This document shows, piece by piece, positions 1-8,095 of a stretch of 9,982 nt of DNA (positions within the stretch are counted from its first letter, which is position 1; each line of letters starts with the position of its first letter). The notes beneath the pieces were generated by a model that saw nothing but the letters and a program-made list of their open reading frames with translations, made no database searches and was not told the DNA's origin. The DNA is from DAOTXN01 sp034435435 (GTDB lineage Bacteria > Chloroflexota > Anaerolineae > S140-20), in NCBI GenBank assembly GCA_034435435.1, contig DAOTXN010000177.1:1-9982 (forward strand), read 5' to 3'. A program made the position numbers and the translations under genes.

Positions 1-197
1 AGACAATTCTGACCGGCTTTCGCAAATCATACTACTTGCGAGATATAAGCTAGTCGGCAAAGATGCAGAAACCGGCAAATTACAGTGCGGCAGTCTGGCT
101 TTATCGAAATACACTATGCCGTAATTTCAGAGAACTTGTCTGGCGAAGAACGAGTTCAACATCGCCACAAAAGACAGGTGGGGAGACGGATTGGGTC
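1..197. other. Upstream region of the Wzz-GGDEF gene, no convincing gene
   Basis: The frame is open from an ATG at 63 into the following gene. However, the 45 residues encoded before the ATG at 198 resemble no family and do not look like the N-terminus of a membrane protein, so I treat this stretch as untranslated leader. A TATAAG hexamer at 44-49 could serve as a -10 box, but no good -35 box sits 16-18 bases upstream of it. The upstream neighbour is outside the window, so this gene may also be cotranscribed with earlier polysaccharide genes. Confidence 0.4.
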
Positions 198-1328
198 ATG
201 GAACTGAGAGCTTTTGTACATATCATGCTGAGGAGGTGGTGGATCATCGCCTCCTTCTTTGTGGTGACGGTAACAGTGGCCGCAGTGGTCACATTCACCC
301 AAACACCTGTGTACCGTACCTCGGCCACATACGTGGTCAGCCCCAGTTCTGAAATTGAGGACTTGAAAAACTTTGTGGCGGGGCTAGATACACTGAGCCG
401 GCGCGAGGGTGTGTCGGCGACCTACACGGAAATCTTTATCAGTCGCACCATCTTTCAAGCAGCGACCGAAAAATTGGGTTTGACGCCCCAGCAAGTCCAG
501 AACATCTCGATCACCAGCAAAGTTATTCCCACAACCAATGTCATCAAAGTTGAGGTGGAAGGAGACAATCCAACAATTATCAAGGCCGTATCCGACGCCG
601 TTGGAGATGAAACCATCGCATATATTAAAAACCTGTATGAAGTTTACACCTTGAAAAAATTAGATGTGGCCCGTTCGCCCAAATGGCCCGCCCTGCCCAA
701 CAAGCCTCAAAATCTTGGTCTGGCAGCCGTTCTGGGACTGACACTGGGAGGAGCACTGGCTTTCCTGGTAGACTATTTGCGCGGCGCGCCAGAGGCCATG
801 ACGGGCTTGACCATTATCCACAGCGGGACCGGTGCGTATAACCGACAGTACTTTTTACAGCGACTAGGCGAAGAGATCAGCCGCGCCAAACGGAGTGAAA
901 AAACCTTCTCTCTGGCCATTATGCACATCGAACGCCTGGATATGTTGGAGGACACGCCGTTTTCCAAAGCGCGTAGCGAGGCCTTACGACAGGTCACCGT
1001 ATTTCTGAAGCAGAATCTGCGCGAAGAAGATCTCATCGCTTACTTTCGAGAAAGCCATTATGCCTTTCTCTTACCCGACACGGCCGGTCCGGCTGCCAAA
1101 CGCTTTATAGAAAAGCTGCAAAGGCGCATCGAGTGGACCGTGTTCGAATTGGCCGAAAGCGGTCTCAAGCTCAACCTGACCAGCACGTGCGGATTGGTGA
1201 CGTTGGGGCCTGACACAATGAACCGGGAAGAACTGCTTGCCAAAGCCGAACAGGCCCTGCAATTTGCTGGCGTCAATGGCCATAGCAACCCTTATCTTTT
1301 GGATGAACCCAGCGCTCAAGCCGCATAA
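198..1328 (+). CDS. Wzz-type chain-length/co-polymerase protein fused to a degenerate GGDEF domain
   Basis: Start chosen at ATG 198 (376 residues) because MELRAFVHIMLRRWW is a typical Wzz N-terminus; an in-frame ATG at 63 would add 45 unlikely residues. A GGTGGGGAG stretch 12 bases before the start is a plausible, slightly distant ribosome-binding site. Residues 15-35 and about 172-195 are membrane segments flanking an extracytoplasmic region, with a proline-containing ALPNKPQN before the second one, as in Wzz/PCP proteins that set polysaccharide chain length. Residues about 205-365 resemble a GGDEF domain: GAYNRQYFLQRL corresponds to the usual GLxNRxxFxxxL, and YAFLLPDT follows the active-site position. 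The catalytic GGDEF is replaced by RESHY (284-288), so cyclase activity is unlikely. REED (275-278), exactly five residues upstream, matches the RxxD inhibitory site that binds c-di-GMP. I infer a c-di-GMP receptor for polymer export, comparable in logic to PelD. The BcsB-like gene follows after 13 bases, indicating an operon. The Wzz part has no Walker kinase domain. Confidence 0.82.
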   Translation: MELRAFVHIMLRRWWIIASFFVVTVTVAAVVTFTQTPVYRTSATYVVSPSSEIEDLKNFVAGLDTLSRREGVSATYTEIFISRTIFQAATEKLGLTPQQVQNISITSKVIPTTNVIKVEVEGDNPTIIKAVSDAVGDETIAYIKNLYEVYTLKKLDVARSPKWPALPNKPQNLGLAAVLGLTLGGALAFLVDYLRGAPEAMTGLTIIHSGTGAYNRQYFLQRLGEEISRAKRSEKTFSLAIMHIERLDMLEDTPFSKARSEALRQVTVFLKQNLREEDLIAYFRESHYAFLLPDTAGPAAKRFIEKLQRRIEWTVFELAESGLKLNLTSTCGLVTLGPDTMNREELLAKAEQALQFAGVNGHSNPYLLDEPSAQAA

Positions 1329-1334
1329 AGGAAG
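1328..1334 (+). promoter_or_regulatory. Ribosome-binding site that decides the GTG start at 1342
   Basis: AAGGAAG lies seven bases before a GTG at 1342 and overlaps the TAA stop of the preceding gene. It favours the GTG over the in-frame ATG at 1237, which would force a 92-base overlap with the upstream gene and add a non-conserved extension in front of the signal peptide. Confidence 0.7.
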
Positions 1335-1341
1335 TAAGCAA

Positions 1342-4092
1342 GTGCAGCGATTTCGGGCTTTTTTTCTGGTCATAGGTCTTGTGCCCTGGCTGTCTATTTA
1401 CCCATTCCAGTTGCCTATTTCCGGTATTCAAGAGCAGAATCAATTCAAAGAAAACTTGGCTCAGGCCACGGCGATCCCAGGTCAGACTATCGCTCCAACC
1501 CCCACTCCGTCGGACCTGCCTGTATCCCGTCACCGCATCGAGCTGGCCGAACTCGGCTATGATACTACCTCTCTAAAGGGGCCCCAAGACAGCGTAGACT
1601 ATATCATTAGGGTTGCCGAAAATTGGCAAATTGCAGCCGGCAGTTATCTGGAGCTGGATTTCGACTTTCTACACACCTGGCTCGACCCGCTAGGTGAACC
1701 AACTCCCTATCTAGGGCAATTGACGATCTCGCTTGACGACGAGCTTCAAGAGACACTCACTCTGGACGCGACAGGACGCGAGCATATTCGGCAGCGCATC
1801 AATCTCTCACCCGAGCTTTTGAACGATCAAGACAGAGAGCACACCCTCACCGTCGCTCTGGACACCACCTACCTGTGCAACGACTTTCACAGGACCCAGA
1901 TACTCATTCACCCCACTTCTTCTGTCAATCTGGTCTACGACATCCTGCCACTCGACACGAATCTGGGGCGCTTTCCCAGCCCCTTTTATCAAAACGCCCT
2001 GGAACCTGACGTGATTCACTTTGTATTGCCAGCCGAACCCACCCCCGCAGAGCTCCAGACGGCAGCGACGCTCGCTGCTCAGTTGGGCCGGTTGACAAGC
2101 AATCGCATCCTCTTGGAAGCAACCACAGACCGGCAAGTCATCGATGACCTGGCGGCCGGTCTCCCGCCCGCCGCTCACCTCTTTGTGCTGGGACGACCCG
2201 ACCGGAACCGTTTGATCCCCTGGCTCAGTGCCCAGGGCGCGCTGCCTGTTCTGTTGCGTGAACGCCGTATGACTCTCTCGGTGCGCGGCCCCGCCACTGC
2301 GCCCTCCGATCACGTTTTGGCCTACACCCTGGCGCTCACCAACACCACGGGCGAACGTGCGCCGTCTCTCTGGGTAGATAACAATTTTTCAATCCCCATT
2401 CATCTGCTGGACTGCCGACCTTCCTGTGAGCAGATTTCTACCCACACAATTCGCTGGAACTTGGCCGACTTGGGGCCGGGGGAGACCGTTGAATTGGGGT
2501 TCAGCGTGCGCCCCAGCGCGATCATCTCCCAAGAGATTCCCCTGGAAAACGTGGTCACTTTATCCGCCCCTGTCCTGGGTCCGGTCAACACAAACACCTC
2601 CACAACTACGTTGACCTTTGAAAGTAGCAGCAGCGCCCTATTCATCCCTACGTCGGGCGACCTGTTCGTCTATCAGGACCAGGCAGTGGCCGAAACTGAT
2701 GGCATCCTCCAAGAAATCGTCGCGCCCTGGGACAATCAGTGGGCGATCCTGGTTGTGACAGGCCTGAGCGACGCAGCAGTGAACAAAGCCGTGCAGTCTC
2801 TGGATGCCGTATCACGTCTGCCCGACTTTCAGGGACCGGTAGCTCTGGTGCGCCACGTTCCCTCCACTCTCCTTGTACCAACCGAACCCGCTATCGACCT
2901 GACACTGGCGGACTTGGGACAAGGCGACCGTATTCTTTATGGCCTAGTGGCCGAGAGAACTTTTTCTTTTGACATCCCTTTTTCCTGGGACTTGACCGAC
3001 GAGGCCTATTTTGAACTGATATACAGCTACTCTCAGAACTACTACTTTACAAACTCGGCCTTGACCATCCTTTTGAACGGCGCGCCTGTGGCCAGCACCC
3101 GTCTCGACGAGCTAACTGTTGACCAAAAGACACTGCGCGTCAATCTGCCCCGCACACAAATCAGACCCGGTAGCGCCAACAAGCTCACCGTCCGCGCCCA
3201 ACGCCATTTTGAGGACAAATGCGTCACTTATGATCCCCAGCAGGTCTGGTTCACGATCAGCCAGGAATCATCGCTCCATCTGCCCCATCAAACCCGCAGC
3301 GTGCCCCTGGACCTGAGTTATTTTCCCCTCCCCTTTGGCGACCGCGCAGAAGCAGACGGCGTGGTCATAGTACTCCCCGACGTCCCCAGCAGGACCGAGA
3401 TCGAGGCGAGCCTCCGCCTGGCAGGGCTTTTGGGTAGCTGGAGCGATGCCGGGTTCGCGCCTGGCATCGTCTTCGGCCAAGTGGAAAAGGATGAACGCCT
3501 GCTCGACGCGCACATTATTGCCCTGGGACGCCCCTCCACAAACGCAATCCTCAGGCAGGTCAACGATGTCCTACCCCAACCCTTCTGGCCGGAAACGGAC
3601 GAAATCCGCCCCAGGTCGGAAGACATTGTGCTGCGCCTGCCCCAGGAGACCAGCCTGGGCTATGTGCAGGAGATCGTGTCCCCGTGGAACAAAGAGCGGG
3701 CGCTACTGGCTGTCACCGGTACCACCGACGAAGGTGTGGCTTGGGCCATCCAACTGCTGATCGATCCGACCCTGCGCCGCCAGATGGGCGGCGACCTGGC
3801 GCTGATTCGCGGAGAAGAAGTGCAGAGCACAGACACCCGTGAACTAACTTTGAGCGGCGCGGCATCTACGCTCGCGGCAATGGTCCCTGTGTTGACATCA
3901 ACAGTGACCACCACACTATCACCAAGTGCCACCCTGGCCTTGACGCCGACCGCAACCACACCGGTCGTGTTTGCTCCCCGTCCCTCTACTCCCTCCTGGC
4001 TGCTGCCCATGGTAGGGACGGCCGGTCTGGCCGTGATCGCGATCGTAGGCGCCGCAGTATGGCAGACCCGCCGTCGCCGCGCGCCGTTTTAG
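1342..4092 (+). CDS. BcsB-like polysaccharide synthase periplasmic/extracytoplasmic subunit with DUF11-like insertion
   Basis: A 916-residue membrane-anchored protein. Residues 1-25 (RFRAFFLVIGLVPWLSIYPF) form a signal peptide; residues 885-908 form one transmembrane helix followed by TRRRRAPF, an inside-facing basic tail. Between them is the duplicated plan of the BcsB family (cellulose synthase subunit B): carbohydrate-binding-like beta domains at about 65-195 and 520-650, each followed by a flavodoxin-like domain. The two halves share recognisable pairs: LFVLGRP with IIALGRP, LQEIVAPWDNQWAILVVTG with VQEIVSPWNKERALLAVTG, and cysteine-containing YLCND and DKCVTYD with a later WFTIS. BcsB pairs with the glycosyltransferase BcsA and guides the nascent polymer out of the membrane; no BcsA lies in this window. 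Residues about 308-427 interrupt the first flavodoxin-like domain with a DUF11-like beta domain (YTLALTNTT, WNLADLGPGETVELGF). A Thr/Ser/Pro-rich linker (about 835-883) precedes the anchor. The substrate could be cellulose or another beta-glycan; the sequence does not decide. Confidence 0.82.
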   Translation: MQRFRAFFLVIGLVPWLSIYPFQLPISGIQEQNQFKENLAQATAIPGQTIAPTPTPSDLPVSRHRIELAELGYDTTSLKGPQDSVDYIIRVAENWQIAAGSYLELDFDFLHTWLDPLGEPTPYLGQLTISLDDELQETLTLDATGREHIRQRINLSPELLNDQDREHTLTVALDTTYLCNDFHRTQILIHPTSSVNLVYDILPLDTNLGRFPSPFYQNALEPDVIHFVLPAEPTPAELQTAATLAAQLGRLTSNRILLEATTDRQVIDDLAAGLPPAAHLFVLGRPDRNRLIPWLSAQGALPVLLRERRMTLSVRGPATAPSDHVLAYTLALTNTTGERAPSLWVDNNFSIPIHLLDCRPSCEQISTHTIRWNLADLGPGETVELGFSVRPSAIISQEIPLENVVTLSAPVLGPVNTNTSTTTLTFESSSSALFIPTSGDLFVYQDQAVAETDGILQEIVAPWDNQWAILVVTGLSDAAVNKAVQSLDAVSRLPDFQGPVALVRHVPSTLLVPTEPAIDLTLADLGQGDRILYGLVAERTFSFDIPFSWDLTDEAYFELIYSYSQNYYFTNSALTILLNGAPVASTRLDELTVDQKTLRVNLPRTQIRPGSANKLTVRAQRHFEDKCVTYDPQQVWFTISQESSLHLPHQTRSVPLDLSYFPLPFGDRAEADGVVIVLPDVPSRTEIEASLRLAGLLGSWSDAGFAPGIVFGQVEKDERLLDAHIIALGRPSTNAILRQVNDVLPQPFWPETDEIRPRSEDIVLRLPQETSLGYVQEIVSPWNKERALLAVTGTTDEGVAWAIQLLIDPTLRRQMGGDLALIRGEEVQSTDTRELTLSGAASTLAAMVPVLTSTVTTTLSPSATLALTPTATTPVVFAPRPSTPSWLLPMVGTAGLAVIAIVGAAVWQTRRRRAPF

Positions 4093-4232
4093 CGCCATTT
4101 ATCTGCACATCACCGTTCGCCAATCATTCACTCCATCTCACCGTAGGCTTGAATACCCGACGCGCAGTCTGGCGCTCCCGCAAGCCGGCGCATACTCGAT
4201 CTCGCACATTGGCTGCATGATCGCGTCGTTTG

Positions 4233-4241
4233 TGGTAAAAT
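4233..4241 (+). promoter_or_regulatory. Possible extended -10 promoter
   Basis: TGG followed by TAAAAT matches the TGn-TATAAT extended -10 pattern. The only -35-like sequence upstream, TTGGCT at 4209-4214, sits 21 bases away, which is too long for normal spacing. If used, transcription would start near 4248 and give a leader of about 165 bases before the surface-protein start. A second candidate, TATAAA at 4375-4380, would give a short leader but also lacks a good -35 box. Confidence 0.3.
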
Positions 4242-4309
4242 GAGGCTGTTCGTCATCTTTAGCCTTGCTCTCTCGTCCGCTGTGCATCAGGGCCGGGGAA
4301 CCTGAAATC

Positions 4310-4321
4310 AAAGGAGGTGAT
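4310..4321 (+). promoter_or_regulatory. Perfect 12-base Shine-Dalgarno complement without a normal start codon
   Basis: AAAGGAGGTGAT is the exact reverse complement of ATCACCTCCTTT near the 3' end of bacterial 16S rRNA. The nearest ATG, at 4320, overlaps the element's end and opens an 11-residue reading frame (MSTDIPKHTAN, stop at 4353-4355); spacing from AGGAGG is two bases, too short for ordinary initiation. The real downstream gene starts about 90 bases later with its own ribosome-binding site. It could be a ribosome standby or leader element, or the remnant of a lost gene start. Confidence 0.4.
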
Positions 4322-4411
4322 GTCCACAGACATTCCAAAACATACCGCGAACTGATAGTTTGAACCCCATTGTGTATAAAAGCCTGGAAACCAAGAAAGG
4401 AGACTAAGGCC

Positions 4412-7400
4412 ATGAAACGATACCATGCGCTCACAGCAGCGCTGATCCTCGCCGCAGGCGCATTGGCCGCCGTGCTGGTCCTGGTTGGCGGAGTGGGGCG
4501 CCTGCCCGCTGTTTTCGCTCACTCGGTCGGCGTGGATGGTAATATGAACGACTGGATCACCTTCCCCACCCCACCCGAGAACAACGGCCACGTGATGCGC
4601 AACACCCTCTACGAAGGCGAGTTCTTGTGGACCGACGCCGCCGGGGACCACCGCGCCGACGGCGCCGATCCAGACTCCAACTATGATCTGACCGAGTTTC
4701 GCGTCACTGCCGATACCGCCAATCTGTACTTCCTATTGCGTTTTTCTGACCTGACCAACGCCAACTTACCCTACGTCGGCATTGCCGTGGACACCACTCA
4801 CGATGGAAGCGGCAACGCCGCCTTTGGCGACGCTGCGGACGTTCAAACCCACGCCGACGCCGAGTGGGAACGCCAAATCGTGGTCAACTCGAACCGCACC
4901 GGCTACTTTGACGCGAGCTATTCCTTTAACGCGGCGGGTTCCAGCAACATCAGCGCCGCCGCCGATCTGATCGAAATCAGCATGCCCCTCAGCGACCTGG
5001 GCATCGCCCTGACCAACGGCGCGATGGTGCGCTTTACGGTGATGGTTGGCCAGCACGATGGCTTCGGCGGCATCGTCGAGCAGACCGACCCCGACGTGCT
5101 GGACGTGGTGACCACCGCCGACACGACCTTCCCCGGCGAAGTCAGCGACACCGACGACGTCATTGATTACTATTTCGACATCTATTTTGAACCCGACGGC
5201 GACCCCACCAGCCCGCTGCAGGTCAGTGAAGTCTTTTATAATCCTGCGGGTGGCACTCTGGCCGATGAGCTTCCCAACGAATTCATCGAGCTATACAATC
5301 CGGCCCAGTACCTGGCCTATCTGGATGGGAAGGTGCTGGGAGATCAGCCGCTCGCTGGAGGTGAAGATCATGAAGGCCAGTTCCAATTTCCTGACACTCC
5401 TCTCACCGGCACTAACCATGTGGTCCAGCCGGGCGAGTACATCGTCGTGGCGCTGGACGCCGAAACGTATGACGACGACCCGGTCTTCCCTGACCACTAC
5501 TGGGCCGATTGGGAGCTTTTCCAGGGATTGACCGGTGAGTTTGACAACCCCGACGTGCTCAATCTAAGCCTGGTAAGCAATTCCGGTCCTACCCCGATCC
5601 ATCTCACCATGGGCAACAACGGCGACAATGTGGTTTTGGCCGACGGCACCATCACCGCTTCCATACCGCCCTCTAACACGGTCGTGGACGGTATGAACTA
5701 TGCCACCTGGAACGAGCCTGTTAACGGCGAGGCTCCGGCCGATACCTCCATCCGCGAACTGGACGTAAGTGGCGGCAACCCATCCGCCACGGAAGGTAAC
5801 AGCGTCCAACGCGACTATAGCCGCGTCACACCCGACACCAACAATAGCCTCACCGACTTTGGTCCGGGTAATACCAATACACCCACTCCCGGCTTTGCCA
5901 TAGGACTGATCGACCACGCCATCTACAAACAAGGCCCGTCCGTCGTGCAGGCCGGCGAAGTCTTTACCTACTCTCTCTACTACCAGGTTGCCGGACAACA
6001 GGCTCCCTCGGCCGTCATCACCGACGTCCTGCCCGCTAACGTCCACTTTATCACCTACACCGCCAGCTCGCCCATCACCCTGACCGACGACGTCGAGCCG
6101 AGCATCGTATGGGACCTGGGCGACGTGCCTGCCAGCAGCGTGGGCAAGCTCATCGTCATCGTCCAGCTCGACTTTGCCGCGCCGGCGGGCGTCCTGACCC
6201 AGACCGCCTCCATCGGCTCCCAGTCGGCGACCGCCGAAGGTATCACTGACAACGACACCTTTGTCCTCACCAGCGTGGCTGAAGCGCCCGACCTGGCTAT
6301 TACCAAGACGGTCGAAGCGGCCACGCCGGTGCACCTGGGCGATTCGATCACCTACACCGTCGTCGTCGCCAACCACGGCAACGCGGATGCAACAGGCGTC
6401 CACGTCACCGACTCGTTGCCAACGGGTGTGACAGGGACCGACCTGGATCAAACGGTGACGGTCACCGCCGGCGATCAGGTCGAGTTCACCATCTCGGCGG
6501 TCGTGACCACGAACATCAGCTTCTATGGCCAGACCATCACCAACACCGCCCACTATATCCACACCAGCCGCAGCGGCTCGGACGACGCGGCGTTCACCAT
6601 CATCGGTCCGCCGATCCTGTCCATCGTCAAGACGGTCGAGACAGCCCGCGACCCGGTCCACCTGGGCGACCCGATCACCTACACCGTCGTCGTCGCCAAC
6701 ACCGGCGCGGATGACGCCGCTGGCGTGCACATCACCGACACCTTGCCCGTCGGCGTGGTGGGGAGCGACCTGGACGCGACCCGAACCGTCACCGCTGGCG
6801 AACAGGTCGAGTTGACCATCGCAGGGACCGTAACAGACGACATCAGCTTCTACGGCGCCACCATCGTCAACACCGCCTACTACGACCATGCCACCGGCAG
6901 CGGCTCGGACGACGACGGCGGCTTTACCATCCTGACGCCCGAAATCGAGATCACCTCGCCAACCGAGGGCCAGACGTTCCAATCGCCCGACGGCGTCAGC
7001 GTCACTATCCCCATCACTGTGACCACCAGCGATTTTATCATCCCTGACGACGGCCACTGGCACCTGTGGGTGGACGGCGCAATGATCGGGCCGGTGCTGG
7101 CTTATGACACGACAACCAACCTGTTGCTGGGCACACATGTCATCAGCGCCGAGCTGCGCAGCCCCAGCCACGAGATCATCGGCCCGGTGGACACTGTGAC
7201 CATCACCATCACGCCGCCGGCGCCCGACCTCGCCATCGCCAAGACGGTCGAGCTGCCCCGCGACCCCGTGCACCTGGGCGACGTGGTCACCTACACCGTC
7301 AGCATCCAAAACAATGGCTTTGGAACGGCAACCGGCGTCGAGATGACCGATGCGCTACCCGCTGGCGTGAGCTTTGGCGGCTGGGTAGACCAGGGTTCGG

Positions 7401-8011
7401 CGCAACTGCCGCCGCCCGAGGATACCATCACCTGGGGGCCGTGGGACATCGCCGGTCTGCAGCAGTATTCCTTTAGCTTTACCGCCACGGTGACGGACGA
7501 CATCGGCTTCTACGGCCAGACCATCACCAACACGGTGGAATACGGCTCGGTTGACGCCGGCAGCGGCTCGGCCGACGCCAGCTTTACCATCGTCAGCCCG
7601 GCGCAGGCGGATCTGTCCGGCTCGACCAAAGTCGCCAGCACCAGCCAGCAAATCATGCCCGGCGACCTGGTGACCTACACCATCACGCTCATCAACAGCG
7701 GCGGGTTGGATGCCAATGCGCTGGTCACCGACGTGTTGGGCAGTTACTACAGTGTGTTCGACGCGGGCGACCTGAGCGAAGGTCCCGCCGGTACATTGAC
7801 CTGGAGCGGCCTGGTCCCGGCCAGCCAGCAGGTCACGCTGCAGTTCGTCGTCCAGGTAGCCGACATGGCCGACCTGCCCTTCGGCGTGACCACCTTGAAC
7901 AACGCGGCGCAGATCTATGATGGCGTCGCGGTATACGACGTGTCCGCCGCGTCATCTCCGACGGTAGAGATCTATGGCATCTTTCTACCGCTGGTCTTGC
8001 GCAACAATTAA
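4412..8011 (+). CDS. Large secreted multidomain surface protein: CBM9/DOMON-like, lamin-tail and DUF11-type repeats
   Basis: Start chosen at ATG 4412 (1199 residues) because AAAGGAG lies nine bases upstream and MKRYHALTAALILAAGALAA begins a signal peptide; an upstream in-frame ATG at 4370 adds only 14 charged residues. Domains: signal peptide 1-37; CBM9/DOMON-like module about 38-260 (VDGNMNDWI start, DLTEFRVTADTANLYFLLRF); lamin-tail domain about 268-490 (LQVSEVFYNPAGG, NEFIELYNP); a divergent DUF11-type domain 497-620; two closely similar DUF11 repeats 627-730 and 735-840 (HLGDSITYTVVVAN and HLGDPITYTVVVAN); an Ig-like domain about 843-935; DUF11 repeats 938-1060 and 1067-1180. It ends in IYGIFLPLVLRNN, resembling short C-terminal motifs I recall on Chloroflexota exported proteins. 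DUF11 repeats are typical stalk modules of surface proteins, and CBM9/DOMON-like modules often bind sugars. I infer an adhesive or cell-wall-associated role near the polymer it may bind; no enzyme domain is visible. Codon use is GC-rich and uniform. Confidence 0.82.
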   Translation: MKRYHALTAALILAAGALAAVLVLVGGVGRLPAVFAHSVGVDGNMNDWITFPTPPENNGHVMRNTLYEGEFLWTDAAGDHRADGADPDSNYDLTEFRVTADTANLYFLLRFSDLTNANLPYVGIAVDTTHDGSGNAAFGDAADVQTHADAEWERQIVVNSNRTGYFDASYSFNAAGSSNISAAADLIEISMPLSDLGIALTNGAMVRFTVMVGQHDGFGGIVEQTDPDVLDVVTTADTTFPGEVSDTDDVIDYYFDIYFEPDGDPTSPLQVSEVFYNPAGGTLADELPNEFIELYNPAQYLAYLDGKVLGDQPLAGGEDHEGQFQFPDTPLTGTNHVVQPGEYIVVALDAETYDDDPVFPDHYWADWELFQGLTGEFDNPDVLNLSLVSNSGPTPIHLTMGNNGDNVVLADGTITASIPPSNTVVDGMNYATWNEPVNGEAPADTSIRELDVSGGNPSATEGNSVQRDYSRVTPDTNNSLTDFGPGNTNTPTPGFAIGLIDHAIYKQGPSVVQAGEVFTYSLYYQVAGQQAPSAVITDVLPANVHFITYTASSPITLTDDVEPSIVWDLGDVPASSVGKLIVIVQLDFAAPAGVLTQTASIGSQSATAEGITDNDTFVLTSVAEAPDLAITKTVEAATPVHLGDSITYTVVVANHGNADATGVHVTDSLPTGVTGTDLDQTVTVTAGDQVEFTISAVVTTNISFYGQTITNTAHYIHTSRSGSDDAAFTIIGPPILSIVKTVETARDPVHLGDPITYTVVVANTGADDAAGVHITDTLPVGVVGSDLDATRTVTAGEQVELTIAGTVTDDISFYGATIVNTAYYDHATGSGSDDDGGFTILTPEIEITSPTEGQTFQSPDGVSVTIPITVTTSDFIIPDDGHWHLWVDGAMIGPVLAYDTTTNLLLGTHVISAELRSPSHEIIGPVDTVTITITPPAPDLAIAKTVELPRDPVHLGDVVTYTVSIQNNGFGTATGVEMTDALPAGVSFGGWVDQGSAQLPPPEDTITWGPWDIAGLQQYSFSFTATVTDDIGFYGQTITNTVEYGSVDAGSGSADASFTIVSPAQADLSGSTKVASTSQQIMPGDLVTYTITLINSGGLDANALVTDVLGSYYSVFDAGDLSEGPAGTLTWSGLVPASQQVTLQFVVQVADMADLPFGVTTLNNAAQIYDGVAVYDVSAASSPTVEIYGIFLPLVLRNN
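6290..6931 (+). repeat. Tandem pair of nearly identical DUF11-repeat coding units
   Basis: Two adjacent units (6290-6601 and 6608-6931) share long stretches at DNA level. For example, CACCTGGGCGA is followed in both by ATCACCTACACCGTCGTCG at matching positions near 6332 and 6659. Protein identity is high: KTVE, HLGDxITYTVVVAN, GVHxTD, SFYGxTIxNTA and SGSDD. A third, more diverged copy starts at 7223 after an intervening Ig-like domain. The pair is compatible with a fairly recent internal duplication. Confidence 0.7.
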
Positions 8012-8037
8012 GCTGAGCTTACATCTCCAGACAAACC

Positions 8038-8068
8038 AACAGCCCTGGACCAAAAGTCCAGGGCTGTT
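8038..8068. terminator. Hairpin terminator shared by convergent genes
   Basis: AACAGCCCTGGAC (8038-8050) and GTCCAGGGCTGTT (8056-8068) form a perfect 13-bp stem around the loop CAAAA. It sits 27 bases after the surface-protein stop and 28 bases before the end of the opposing sugar transferase gene, so it can serve both directions. There is no long T-tract on either side, only GTTC on + and GGTTTG on -, so termination efficiency is uncertain. Confidence 0.75.
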
Positions 8069-8095
8069 GTTCAAAACCGCAACGCAGAGAGCAGA

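Larger units (their letters stand above)
4093..4411. other. 319-base intergenic leader between BcsB-like gene and surface-protein gene
   Basis: No gene is supported here. It holds a possible extended -10 promoter (4233-4241), a small hairpin (TCAGG 4287-4291 with CCTGA 4301-4305), a 12-base perfect anti-Shine-Dalgarno complement (4310-4321) with no properly spaced start, and a TATAAA box at 4375-4380. AGCGCCA at 4091-4097 is repeated inverted as TGGCGCT at 4170-4176, but the 72-base gap makes it a poor terminator. The BcsB-like gene therefore has no clear terminator and read-through into the next gene is possible. I do not recognise a known riboswitch class. Confidence 0.45.

Noticed and set aside
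63..197. N-terminal 45-residue extension of the Wzz-like protein
   Set aside because: The residues do not resemble any Wzz N-terminus, and the ATG at 198 begins directly before the expected cytoplasmic tail and first membrane helix.
4240..4305. A 21-residue frame (MRLFVIFSLALSSAVHQGRGT) resembling a signal peptide
   Set aside because: It has no ribosome-binding site, overlaps the candidate -10 box and stops at once; chance is the simplest explanation.
4287..4321. A c-di-GMP riboswitch in the leader of the surface-protein gene
   Set aside because: It would fit the context, but the conserved core sequences of the GEMM classes as I know them are not present; only a 5-bp hairpin is visible.
5564..7309. 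A 581-codon open frame on the - strand opposite the surface-protein gene
   Set aside because: It is a GC-rich shadow of the DUF11 repeats: Asp/Gly/Val-rich, no domain, and mirrors the repeat periodicity of the + strand gene.
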